Shown: positions 14,690 through 22,276 of the stretch, piece after piece
Numbering within the stretch: position 1 is the first letter of the stretch
Layout of the letters: each line of letters opens with the position of its first letter
IMG/VR virus record: IMGVR_UViG_3300005608_000001
Span: 1 to 45,347 of that record
Strand: one strand, 5' to 3'
From: a virus
DNA length: 45,347 nucleotides
Program-made: the position numbers and the translations under genes
Notes under the pieces: model-generated
Told to the model about the DNA's origin: nothing
Databases searched by the model: none
What the model saw: only the letters and a program-made list of their open reading frames with translations

Positions 14690-15038
14690 AGTTTGTAAGA
14701 CATGTCATAAACGTAAACCAGATAACCAATTTACTAGAGCTGATGGAAGGCACAGAGCCACGAGAAACCGTTGCAAAGAGTGTACAAACATTCAAAACAA
14801 TATCCGAAATACTCTTAAAAAAATACACCCAGAACCCACCGCTGGTAACTGCCAAATATGTGGACAGCACACGAGCGAGTGGGTCTTGGATCATTGCCAT
14901 AAGAACCTATCTTTTCGTGGGTATATTTGTAGATCTTGTAACAGCGGTATTGGTTTATTACATGATGACCCCGACACATTAAAGCGAGCATTTATTTATC
15001 TCACAAATGAAACTAAAACCAACAACAATACTGCTTGA
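14607..15038 (+). CDS. endonuclease VII-like (His-Me finger) nuclease, TTG start
   Basis: 143 residues of the T4 gp49/endonuclease VII type. Zinc-binding CKTCHKRK and CKEC come first, then CQICGQ, then the catalytic ββα-metal segment VLDHCHKNLSFRGYICRSCN and NSGIGLLHDD. It cuts branched or mismatched DNA. The TTG at 14607 is chosen because AGAGGAG (14593-14599) stands 7 bases before it. No ATG precedes the domain. It is a second junction-cutting nuclease in addition to endonuclease I, nested in the polymerase 3' end, suggesting insertion of a homing-type or accessory nuclease. Confidence 0.85.
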   Translation: MTYEQCSLFDANLPLNQSQDLHGGIATKVCKTCHKRKPDNQFTRADGRHRATRNRCKECTNIQNNIRNTLKKIHPEPTAGNCQICGQHTSEWVLDHCHKNLSFRGYICRSCNSGIGLLHDDPDTLKRAFIYLTNETKTNNNTA

Positions 15039-15741
15039 TGCTGATTATTTTTTTTACAGAGCTGCGGCTGCGTCTGAGTACGAAATGACTTGGGACGCTG
15101 ATGTTACTGTAATCGCTGGTAGTTTAACCAACGGTCAAAAGATAATCAGATCAGATGTCAGACAATTAAAAGAACGGTTTGATACTGACCAACTTATAAT
15201 GACGTTCACGGACGTTGAAAATTTTAGGAAAAAAATTGACACCAACTATAAATCTAATCGTACCAAACGTAAACCATGTGGATTCAAACGTCTCCTAAAT
15301 TGGGCAAAGACAGAGTTCGAGTGCATCCGTATGCCACAACTAGAGGCAGACGATGTACTAGGAATATTAAGTACGAGTGGATGCTATACAAATTTTGTAA
15401 TAGTCAGTCCAGATAAAGACATGGAACAAATACCATGTCGTATCTACAATCTCAAAGAAGAATTTACACAAACACCTGAGCAAGCAGAGTATAAATTATA
15501 CGAGCAATGTTTAAGTGGTGATCCTGTAGATGGATACAGTGGTATTAAAGGGATTGGTAAAAAGAAAGCACAATCTATTCTTAATAATAAAGAAGGGAGT
15601 TACTGGGACACAGTTCTCAAAGCTTTTAAAGATCATGGCTACAAAGAAGCTGATGCACTTAAACAACTGCGACTAGCAAAGATCTTACACTCAGATAATT
15701 GGGACTACGCAAGAGAAAGACCAATACTGTTTACACCATGA
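15007..15741 (+). CDS. 5'-3' exonuclease / flap nuclease (T7 gp6-like)
   Basis: 244 residues of the PIN/FEN family: acidic N-terminal TILLDADYFFYR, a central QLEADDVLGI and VSPDKDME (metal ligands), and a helix-hairpin-helix GIKGIGKKKA near residues 179-188. In T7, gp6 removes RNA primers and degrades host DNA. Length is somewhat below T7 gp6 (300). It overlaps the nuclease upstream by 32 bases and the next small gene by 4 (ATGA). Confidence 0.9.
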   Translation: MKLKPTTILLDADYFFYRAAAASEYEMTWDADVTVIAGSLTNGQKIIRSDVRQLKERFDTDQLIMTFTDVENFRKKIDTNYKSNRTKRKPCGFKRLLNWAKTEFECIRMPQLEADDVLGILSTSGCYTNFVIVSPDKDMEQIPCRIYNLKEEFTQTPEQAEYKLYEQCLSGDPVDGYSGIKGIGKKKAQSILNNKEGSYWDTVLKAFKDHGYKEADALKQLRLAKILHSDNWDYARERPILFTP

Positions 15742-15899
15742 ACAGACCATATCTGACACAACAAGAACTCATATATATAAGAAACCATTTACTAAGTTCT
15801 CGTATGTATAGAGGTGCAACTCTTCCTCATGGTGCTGTGGTATGGCAAGAGTGGATGCACGATTTCCTAAAAAAAATTAATGACTGTTTAGACACATAA
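15738..15899 (+). CDS. small hypothetical protein
   Basis: 53 residues, MNRPYLTQQELIYIRNHLLS..., ending FLKKINDCLDT. Start codon overlaps the exonuclease stop (ATGA). Mostly helical with a Trp-rich segment (VVWQEWMHDF). Between exonuclease and the MazG-like gene, within the nucleotide-metabolism run. No family recognised. Confidence 0.6.
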   Translation: MNRPYLTQQELIYIRNHLLSSRMYRGATLPHGAVVWQEWMHDFLKKINDCLDT

Positions 15900-15903
15900 A
15901 AAA

Positions 15904-16263
15904 ATGCACTACGATTTTCAAGGTCAAGCGATCCAGTTTAGATTACAAATGGATCAGCCAATAGGTAAAGAAAAAGCTGACCTCAAATTACAAAGAGAAC
16001 TTATCCGTGAGGAGTACTGGGAGTTTAATCAAGCTGTAGCTGATTATAAACCAGATAAATTTGCACTCAAAGAACTAGCAGATTTAGTTTTTGTTTGCTT
16101 TCAATATGCAACAGCCGCTGGCTGGGAATTAGATGAGGCTTTGGACAGAGTATTTAAAAGTAATATGTCCAAGCTTGAAAATGGTAAGCCAGTTAAAAAT
16201 GCTGCTGGCAAAGTAACAAAAGGTCGAAACTACAAACCCCCTTATTTAGATGACATAGTATGA
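15904..16263 (+). CDS. MazG-like nucleotide pyrophosphohydrolase
   Basis: 119 residues with the all-alpha NTP-pyrophosphatase signature: Glu37-x-x-Glu40 (REEYWEF) followed 17 residues later by Glu57-x-x-Asp60 (KELADLVF), and a later VFKSNMSKL that matches the family's substrate-pocket segment. Phage MazG-type enzymes hydrolyse dNTPs or regulatory nucleotides. Sitting directly before ribonucleotide reductase (ATGA overlap) it fits nucleotide-pool management. Substrate unknown. Confidence 0.8.
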   Translation: MHYDFQGQAIQFRLQMDQPIGKEKADLKLQRELIREEYWEFNQAVADYKPDKFALKELADLVFVCFQYATAAGWELDEALDRVFKSNMSKLENGKPVKNAAGKVTKGRNYKPPYLDDIV

Positions 16264-17636
16264 AAGAAAAGATAGCAAGAACAGGACGTGTACAATCTTG
16301 GCTTGATGAACCATCACACCGCTTACCTGTTTCATGCACAATCGTTGTACCCGAAGATAACATGGAGTCCATACAGGACTCTTGGACTTTTGCAAGTTAC
16401 GCATTAAGACATGGAGCTGGAGTAGCTGTACACCTGAGCAACCTTAGACCAAAAGGATCTGATAATGGTAGAGGTTTAATTGCTAGTGGGGCTGTAAGTT
16501 TTGGCAAGATATATTCAACACTTAACGAAGTACTTAGACGTGGTGGTGTCTACAGATCAGGTGCAATCACACTGCATCTTGACGCAGATCATGGAGATTT
16601 GATTGATTTTATAACTGCAAAAAGGGGCGAGCTACCGTGGGTAAAGAGGTGTGTAAATATAGATCAAGAGTCATGGGACAATCTAGATAGTCTTGCAAAA
16701 GGTTTATTGTTACATGGCATACAGGCTGGAGATATATGGTTAGCAAAGAAAAAATATGACAAGCAAGGTAGAAGAGTTAGGTTCAATGTTTGTTTAGAGG
16801 TTGCACTTTTAAATAAAGGTTCTTGTCTGCTACAACACGTCAACTTAGCGGCGTGTGAGAAACAAGAACTTATACCTGTGTTTGAACGGGCGATGAAAGA
16901 GCTATGTGAATTACATCCTAAGACAGGTGTAGATAAGGATGGTTTTTATCGCCACCCAAAAGATGACAGACAAGTTGGCTTAGGTATGATAGGTCTTGCT
17001 AATTTTCTTAGTTACTACAATGTTTCGTACAAAGAATTTGGCGAAGCTTTGTCTGTATTAAATGCTGGAGAGGGTGCAACTTTAGAACAAACAGATACTG
17101 AAGCATGGGATCTCGCATTGTATTTTATGAGAGCTATTAATGCCGCTGCTGATGTCGCGGATAAATACAACATGGACAGAGCTTTTGCTATTGCTCCTAC
17201 AGCTACATGTTCTTATAAATACTCAGATAGAAATGGTTACACTGCAACACCTGAGATTGCACCGCCTATAGCTACAAGTGTAGACAGAGACAGCTCTACT
17301 TATGGAGTTACCACTGCTGACTATGGGTATGTAGAAACTGCTTGGGAGGTTGGTTGGGACGCATACTATTCTGTGGCTACTGGCATTTGTCAGTTGCTAG
17401 AAAACACAGGATTATTTCATGGTTACTCATTTAACACATGGACAGATGTATGCACTTATGATGAGGAGTTTATACAAAAATGGTTGGACTCACCATTGAC
17501 AAGCATGTATTACTCATTAAGAGTTATGCCTGATACGCAAAGAAAAGATGATGCCGCTGCACTAATAGATGACGAAGATTATAAAGACCTATTTAATTTT
17601 GAAGAAAACAATGTGTGTTCAACTTGTGCAGAGTAA
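16260..17636 (+). CDS. ribonucleotide reductase catalytic (alpha) subunit, compact cyanophage type
   Basis: 458 residues, much shorter than cellular alpha subunits and lacking the N-terminal ATP cone. Active-site features are visible. Redox Cys26 (LPVSC) has probable partner Cys189 (GSCLL). Asn176, Cys178 and Glu180 lie in NVCLE, and a phosphate loop is present as APTATCSYK. A C-terminal CSTC pair serves reductant transfer. Cyanopodovirus reductases of this kind were first called class II but are better read as class I because a small beta subunit follows; the same pair is present here. It makes dNTPs for phage replication, probably using phage or host thioredoxin. Confidence 0.9.
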   Translation: MKEKIARTGRVQSWLDEPSHRLPVSCTIVVPEDNMESIQDSWTFASYALRHGAGVAVHLSNLRPKGSDNGRGLIASGAVSFGKIYSTLNEVLRRGGVYRSGAITLHLDADHGDLIDFITAKRGELPWVKRCVNIDQESWDNLDSLAKGLLLHGIQAGDIWLAKKKYDKQGRRVRFNVCLEVALLNKGSCLLQHVNLAACEKQELIPVFERAMKELCELHPKTGVDKDGFYRHPKDDRQVGLGMIGLANFLSYYNVSYKEFGEALSVLNAGEGATLEQTDTEAWDLALYFMRAINAAADVADKYNMDRAFAIAPTATCSYKYSDRNGYTATPEIAPPIATSVDRDSSTYGVTTADYGYVETAWEVGWDAYYSVATGICQLLENTGLFHGYSFNTWTDVCTYDEEFIQKWLDSPLTSMYYSLRVMPDTQRKDDAAALIDDEDYKDLFNFEENNVCSTCAE

Positions 17637-18355
17637 TGACTAGCCCTTATACAAAACTTACAAATAGAAAACGAAAATGGACACCGATAGAAGTAACTAA
17701 AGGTGATCTAAAACAAGGATCAGAAGAAACATTTTATAGAGCCTTAGCACTGAGAACGCTTGAGCTTCCTGTTAAAGAAATGCTTGAGCAAGGATTAGCA
17801 AAAGAATTACCTAAGATAGATGGATGTGAGGAAGCACTTAGAAGTAACCAAAAGGATGAGGACAAGCATGATCTTGCTTTTAACTATTTGGTTAATGCTC
17901 ATGGGATTGACAGGGGAGCTGAGAGGGAGGCGCAAGTTATACGCAAGGCGTGGCTTGATGCACCCCAGCACCCAATACTCAAGACGGCTGTACTAGAAAG
18001 ATCAGTATTTTTTGTACTGTTACCTTTCTATAGATACTGTGGTGACATGGCTTCTAGAAGTGTAAGTCAAGATGTCAGCGGTGATGAATCTATTCATGTA
18101 TTGGTACATCAAATGGTATGCAAAGACTTAGGTATAGCTAACTCAAAAAGTTTAGACAACCTACGCAGACAGACAGTTGCATGGGTAGTAGATAGTCTTG
18201 GTGTTAACGACGATAAATATTTAAACAAAGATTTCTGGATCAAGACAAGTGATTCTCTATACCGTACTGGTAAAGCAGAATTAAAAGAAACAAAACGCTC
18301 AAGGATGCCAGCATTTTTTGAGAGTGATAACCGTGACTTACCTTCGTATGGATAG
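17636..18355 (+). CDS. ribonucleotide reductase beta subunit (ferritin-like di-iron), divergent
   Basis: 239 residues from the ATG at 17636, which overlaps the alpha stop (TAATG). Metal-ligand pattern of a class I small subunit: Glu43, Glu75-x-x-His78 (EDKH), Glu121 (LERSVFF) and Glu151-x-x-His154 (ESIH), with spacing close to cellular beta subunits. Tyr133 and Tyr134-Cys (FYRYCGD) lie near the second half-site. It would house the radical-generating metal cofactor for the alpha subunit. Length is below cellular beta (about 320-375). The identity rests on the two ExxH motifs plus position. Confidence 0.8.
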   Translation: MTSPYTKLTNRKRKWTPIEVTKGDLKQGSEETFYRALALRTLELPVKEMLEQGLAKELPKIDGCEEALRSNQKDEDKHDLAFNYLVNAHGIDRGAEREAQVIRKAWLDAPQHPILKTAVLERSVFFVLLPFYRYCGDMASRSVSQDVSGDESIHVLVHQMVCKDLGIANSKSLDNLRRQTVAWVVDSLGVNDDKYLNKDFWIKTSDSLYRTGKAELKETKRSRMPAFFESDNRDLPSYG

Positions 18356-18530
18356 CTTTACCCTTATGAACGGGGGACGTGGATTTCTAGATCAAATAAC
18401 TGATGAGCTAGATGAGACGTTCCCTGCATATACACCAAACCCTGATGACACCCTAGCTCTGATAATGTACAGAGCTGGGCAGCGTAGTGTCGTAGAACAT
18501 TTATTAAATAAGAAAGATGTGCCAACCTAG
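18348..18530 (+). CDS. hypothetical protein upstream of the virion genes
   Basis: 60 residues from the ATG at 18348 (MDSFTLMNGGRGFLDQITDE...), ending VVEHLLNKKDVPT. Overlaps the beta subunit by 8 bases and the next gene by 14. Acidic, with a central PAYTPNPDDTLALIMYRAGQRS. The latter part resembles short proteins that precede the portal in other T7-like marine phages, function unknown. Confidence 0.6.
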   Translation: MDSFTLMNGGRGFLDQITDELDETFPAYTPNPDDTLALIMYRAGQRSVVEHLLNKKDVPT

Positions 18531-18792
18531 CATCCCAGAAATGCCTGAGTATGAAGAGCCAAAAGTTGCTCCAGCAGCTCCAACTCCTATACAACCAGAT
18601 AGTATGGGTACATTGCCTCCACCTGTATCAACAAGTGCGGGACAAGGAGATCAAGCAACTATACAAAGAGCTTCAGCAAAGGACGATCTAAAAAAAAGAA
18701 CGAAGGGTCTAAGTAGATTCCGTATCCCATTAAACACAAGTGGTGGTAGTAGTACTCCTACAGGTGGTAATCAATTAAATATACCTACATGA
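18517..18792 (+). CDS. small structural/assembly protein (possible gp7.3-like)
   Basis: 91 residues, Pro- and Ala-rich N-terminal half (EEPKVAPAAPTPIQP), ending KKRTKGLSRFRIPLN, then a Gly/Ser linker and NQLNIPT. The ending recalls the C-terminus of T7 gp7.3, a virion tail-assembly protein, and it lies directly before the portal as gp7.3 does. The match is by pattern only. Likely a virion or assembly protein. Confidence 0.55.
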   Translation: MCQPSIPEMPEYEEPKVAPAAPTPIQPDSMGTLPPPVSTSAGQGDQATIQRASAKDDLKKRTKGLSRFRIPLNTSGGSSTPTGGNQLNIPT

Positions 18793-20429
18793 AACAAACA
18801 GCGTTATCACGCTATGAAAGTTTGAGATCAGGTAGACAACAGTTTTTAGACGCAGCAAGAGAAGCAGCGGCATTAACAATCCCGTACCTTATGACTGAGG
18901 AAGGTTTTGGTGAAGGTGAAAAACTTCCAATACCTTGGCAGTCACTGGGTGCTAAGGGGTGTAACGTGCTTAGTTCAAAACTTATGCTGAGTCTGTTCCC
19001 ACTAAATACAAGTTTCTTTAAGTTATCTATTAACGACCAAGAACTTGCAACCTTACCAGAAATAACTCCAGAGATAAGATCCGAAATAGATTTGAACTTA
19101 GCAAAGATGGAACGAACCATCATGCAACAAATCTCAGAATCTACTGATCGAGTTATTCTATACTCAGCAATGAGACATTTGGTTGTCACAGGCAACGTAT
19201 TATTGTTTGCTGGGAAGAAAAATTTAAAACTGTATCCCTTAAATCGCTTTGTAGTGGATCGTGACGGTAACGGAGAGATACTTCATATCGTTACAAAGGA
19301 GCATGTCCATAGATCTTTATTACCAAAAGAATTTCAAAAGTTACCTGATGGAGTACCTAATATAAATAGTGCTGGAGAAGATGGTGTTAAGCATGGCGTT
19401 GCTGGTAGTGATGCTGAAGATGCAACTGTCTTTACACACTGTGAATTAAAAGATGGCGCACATAAATGGTATCAAGAATGTGACGGAAAAATTTTACCTA
19501 ACTCACAAGGTTCAAGTCCTAAAAATATAAGCCCTTGGATCTGCTGTAGATTTAATATTACAGACCAAGAGAGTTACGGTAGATCAAGAGTATCAGAATA
19601 TCAAGCTGACTTACAAAGTCTCGATGGTCTTATGCAGAGCATGGTTGAGGGTAGTGCGACGATGGCAAAAGTTGTTTTCGCAGTATCACCAAGTAGTGTT
19701 ACTAAACCACAAGCTTTAGCTAGAGCATCTTCGGGAAGTATTATCTCTGGAAGAGCGGACGATGTAAGTGTTATTGCTACAAACAAGCAAGCTGATTTTC
19801 GTACTGTTAGAGAAATGATTGAGATATTAACACAAAGAATATCTGATGCTTTTCTTATACTAAGTCCTAGACAATCAGAGAGGACAACTGCTACAGAAAT
19901 TTCAGCAGTACAACAAGAGTTGAACGAACAACTATCAGGAGTGTATGGTAATTTAACTATTACTTTATTGACTCCATATCTAAATAGAAAACTACATATC
20001 TTACAAAGAAATAAAGCTATACCACAACTACCGAAAGGGTTAATCGCTCCTGTTGTAGTAGCTGGTTTAAATAGCTTGGGTCGTCAGCAAGACAAAGTAG
20101 CATTGATGGAGTTTATGAACACAGTGGCACAGTCACTTGGTGCGGAAGCTCTAGCAAAATACATAGTACCTACAGAAGTATTGAAACGACTAGCAGCTGC
20201 GTCAGGTATTGAGACATTGAACTTGATTAAAGATCAATCAACAATGGATCAAGAAATGGCACAGATGCAACAAATGCAAACACAAGACACGCTTATGAAA
20301 CAAGCTGGTCAGTTAGCTAGAACACCGATAGCGGAGAAATTATTAAATGGTCAACAACAGCAAGAACCCCCAGCCCTCCAAGAAAGAGGAGAAGTCCCCC
20401 TCCCCGAAGGTGGTGAAAGTCCAGAATAA
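18789..20429 (+). CDS. portal (head-tail connector) protein, T7 gp8-like
   Basis: 546 residues (T7 gp8 is 536). Typical features are an early helical LSRYESLRSGRQQFLDAARE, PWQSLGAKGCNVLSSKL, QSERTTATEISAVQQELNEQL and a Gln/Met-rich C-terminal helix (MAQMQQMQTQDTLMKQAG) with an acidic Pro-rich tail. It forms the dodecameric ring at the capsid vertex to which the terminase and tail tube bind. First large gene of the morphogenesis operon. Confidence 0.93.
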   Translation: MKQTALSRYESLRSGRQQFLDAAREAAALTIPYLMTEEGFGEGEKLPIPWQSLGAKGCNVLSSKLMLSLFPLNTSFFKLSINDQELATLPEITPEIRSEIDLNLAKMERTIMQQISESTDRVILYSAMRHLVVTGNVLLFAGKKNLKLYPLNRFVVDRDGNGEILHIVTKEHVHRSLLPKEFQKLPDGVPNINSAGEDGVKHGVAGSDAEDATVFTHCELKDGAHKWYQECDGKILPNSQGSSPKNISPWICCRFNITDQESYGRSRVSEYQADLQSLDGLMQSMVEGSATMAKVVFAVSPSSVTKPQALARASSGSIISGRADDVSVIATNKQADFRTVREMIEILTQRISDAFLILSPRQSERTTATEISAVQQELNEQLSGVYGNLTITLLTPYLNRKLHILQRNKAIPQLPKGLIAPVVVAGLNSLGRQQDKVALMEFMNTVAQSLGAEALAKYIVPTEVLKRLAAASGIETLNLIKDQSTMDQEMAQMQQMQTQDTLMKQAGQLARTPIAEKLLNGQQQQEPPALQERGEVPLPEGGESPE

Positions 20430-20514
20430 ATCTAGAGTAACAACTGCGGGTGATTACGAAATTAAAGAAAAGATAACAAGATCATTCGGATCAGCAAAAA
20501 CTACATATCACTAA
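20413..20514 (+). CDS. possible 33-residue basic peptide, GTG start
   Basis: GTG at 20413 (or 20410) opens VKVQNKSRVTTAGDYEIKEK..., ending GSAKTTYH just before the scaffold gene. GAAGG immediately upstream could be a ribosome binding site. It fills the 87-base gap between portal and scaffold. Conservation would be needed to confirm it. Confidence 0.35.
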   Translation: MKVQNKSRVTTAGDYEIKEKITRSFGSAKTTYH

Positions 20515-20516
20515 AC

Positions 20517-21317
20517 ATGCCAAGTAAAATGATTGATCCTACTGAGCAAAATCAGGAGGAACAAAAAGCAGAAGCTCAAGCCTTTGAACAAGGTAAGGCA
20601 AACCAAGAAGCGTTACAAGCTGACAGAGAAGCTAACTTTGAAGAGAACGAGAGAGAAAATCAACCACCACTTATAGACGGTAAGTTTAAAAGTCAAGATG
20701 ATTTACTAGCGGCTTACAAAGAACTTGAGAAAAAGCTACATAAACCAGAAGAAGAAACAGAAGAGCAACCACAAGAGGAAGCTAAAGAACCTGAGATACC
20801 TGTGTCACAACAGAGTATGCAAAAGGCTGCTGATGTTTTTAAAGAGAAAGGAGAGCTAACGCCAGAAGTCATTGACGATTTATCGAAGATGGATAGTAAG
20901 GAGTTAGTCAAAGCTTACATGGATTTTTATTCAAAAAATCAAACACAAACAATAGAGCAAAAAGCAGTAACTGAGATACATAATATTGCTGGAGGTGAAC
21001 AAGGTTACAACGATCTTGTACAGTGGGCTTCCACTAATCTACCTGAGCAAGATGTTATGCAGTTTAATAAAGTTGCTGAATCTAATAATGTACCAGCAAT
21101 TAAGTTTGCAGTTGAAGCTTTAAACAATAGATATAAAAACTCTGAAGGTTATGAGGGTCAATTAATAACAGGCAAATCACCTACAAACGACGGGCTAAAA
21201 CCATACCGAAGTCATGCAGAACTTGTGCGTGATATAGGTAATCCTTTATATAATTCTGACCCAGCGTTCAGACAGGATGTAGAGAAAAGATTAGCACGTT
21301 CACCCGAACTTTTATAA
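20517..21317 (+). CDS. capsid scaffolding protein (T7 gp9-like)
   Basis: 266 residues, highly charged and Glu/Gln-rich. The N-terminal third is almost entirely acidic helix (QNQEEQKAEAQAFEQG; EEETEEQPQEEAKEPE), as in scaffolds. The C-terminal part has GLKPYRSHAELVRDIGNPLYNSDPAFRQ, a pattern common in T7-type scaffolds. It would organise the major capsid protein during prohead assembly and then exit. Position between portal and capsid matches T7. Confidence 0.88.
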   Translation: MPSKMIDPTEQNQEEQKAEAQAFEQGKANQEALQADREANFEENERENQPPLIDGKFKSQDDLLAAYKELEKKLHKPEEETEEQPQEEAKEPEIPVSQQSMQKAADVFKEKGELTPEVIDDLSKMDSKELVKAYMDFYSKNQTQTIEQKAVTEIHNIAGGEQGYNDLVQWASTNLPEQDVMQFNKVAESNNVPAIKFAVEALNNRYKNSEGYEGQLITGKSPTNDGLKPYRSHAELVRDIGNPLYNSDPAFRQDVEKRLARSPELL

Positions 21318-21326
21318 CATCGAATA

Positions 21327-21656
21327 GTGACAGCTACACAACATTCTTTTCAAGACGGCAAGTATTCAGTCCGTCAGGTAGAGGTTGCAAGACAACCTGT
21401 TACCGCAAGACAGTTAACAGCTACTGCTACAAGTCAGAACACAGTGTTAACTTCTACCGTGCGCCTAATCAGTGTACGGGCTGTCAGTGCAGATATTAGA
21501 TATTCCATAGGAACGTCAGCACAGACAGCAACTTCATCTAGCCACTTCATAGCAAGTGGTGAGAGATTAACTTTGGTTGTTCCAAGCGGAGCAAACATAG
21601 GCGTTATGAGAAACGCATCTACAAACGGAACTCTTGAATTAACAGAACTAGACTAA
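21327..21656 (+). CDS. hypothetical small structural protein, GTG start
   Basis: 109 residues, Thr/Ser/Val-rich beta-type composition (VTARQLTATATSQNTVLTS; GERLTLVVPSGANIGV). It lies between scaffold and the hli gene, and its stop overlaps the hli ATG. The beta-rich, low-charge sequence suggests a small virion decoration or structural protein, but there is no motif to prove it. Confidence 0.6.
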   Translation: MTATQHSFQDGKYSVRQVEVARQPVTARQLTATATSQNTVLTSTVRLISVRAVSADIRYSIGTSAQTATSSSHFIASGERLTLVVPSGANIGVMRNASTNGTLELTELD

Positions 21657-21766
21657 TGGATTTAAATAAAGCAGAAAAGTGGAACGGAAGAGTAGCGATG
21701 CTTGGCATCGTTGCAGCTCTAGGAGCTTATTGGATTACAGGACAAATTATCCCTAGCATTTGGTAA
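21656..21766 (+). CDS. hli: high-light-inducible protein (Hli), photosystem-associated
   Basis: 36 residues: MDLNKAEKWNGRVAMLG, then a hydrophobic helix, ending TGQIIPSIW. It contains the chlorophyll-binding helix signature AExxNGRxAMxG with the Glu and Asn/Arg ligands, and the TGQIIP ending typical of marine cyanobacterial and cyanophage Hlis. Phage Hlis are thought to protect photosystem II or its repair during infection. It is translationally coupled on both sides (TAATG overlaps). It is the shortest form of the family, basically one transmembrane helix. No psbA accompanies it. This gene is the main evidence for a cyanobacterial host. Confidence 0.95.
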   Translation: MDLNKAEKWNGRVAMLGIVAALGAYWITGQIIPSIW

Positions 21767-21906
21767 TGGCTAAACGAGGATTATACGCGAACATCAACGC
21801 TCGAAAGAAAGCTGGTACTAGCAGATCTAAGAAGAACAGTACCATCACAGCTAAAGCATACGCAAATATGAAAGCTGGTTTTCCTAAGAAAAAGAAGAAA
21901 AAGTAG
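21766..21906 (+). CDS. small Lys-rich hypothetical protein
   Basis: 46 residues, MAKRGLYANINARKKAGTSR..., ending in six Lys. The MAKRGLYANINARKKAGTSRSKKNST pattern is familiar from small phage proteins near the capsid genes, function unknown. The ATG overlaps the hli stop. Strongly basic, so a nucleic-acid or virion-associated role is possible. Confidence 0.65.
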   Translation: MAKRGLYANINARKKAGTSRSKKNSTITAKAYANMKAGFPKKKKKK

Positions 21907-21968
21907 GGGTACAATCATACCTAAACAATTTTTCGTCCACCTTCTAGCCGATTCTGAAGGGACTAAAA

Positions 21969-22115
21969 ATGGACAAATTAAAAAAATTTTGGAAAAAAGT
22001 TAGATCCGTTATGATTGCAGATACATTCTGTAGATACCCTGTCATACATGACGAGGAAGAACTTAAACGCCAAAGAGCTATTGCATTTCTAAAAAGAATG
22101 TATGGCAAAGAGTAA
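21969..22115 (+). CDS. small basic hypothetical protein
   Basis: 48 residues, MDKLKKFWKKVRSVMIADTF..., ending FLKRMYGKE. Amphipathic basic N-terminal helix (KLKKFWKKVRS), then an acidic stretch and a second basic helix. Lies just before the capsid leader. It could be membrane-active or simply a small regulatory peptide. Unknown. Confidence 0.5.
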   Translation: MDKLKKFWKKVRSVMIADTFCRYPVIHDEEELKRQRAIAFLKRMYGKE

Positions 22116-22276
22116 TTGGTTAAGCAATCTTAGGGGGTGCAAGTCCCCCTATCTCAATTACCCACTAGCCCGATACGTCGGATAACTACTGGGGTGTACA
22201 CCTCGGAAAGAGGGTTAAATCTTTCAAACCTAAGACATGTCGCAATCGTAAATATTTTTTATAGGAGTTATAGACC
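22112..22276 (+). ncRNA. structured leader RNA upstream of the capsid gene
   Basis: Several nested or consecutive hairpins fill the 160 bases before the capsid start. An outer stem GTAATTG/CAATTAC (22112-22118/22155-22161) encloses AGGGGG/CCCCCT (22132-22137/22145-22150) with loop TGCAAGT. Then come CCGA/TCGG around TACG, the self-complementary GGTGTACACC (22193-22202), and CTC-GGAAA-GAG. A strong Shine-Dalgarno AGGAG lies near 22263. This density of structure suggests a functional leader (translation control, RNase processing or stabilisation of the most abundant late mRNA). No known RNA family was recognised. Confidence 0.5.

Noticed and set aside
22131-22161. T-arm-like hairpin considered as a tRNA or tmRNA fragment
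   Set aside because: No matching acceptor, D or anticodon arm at the expected distances.
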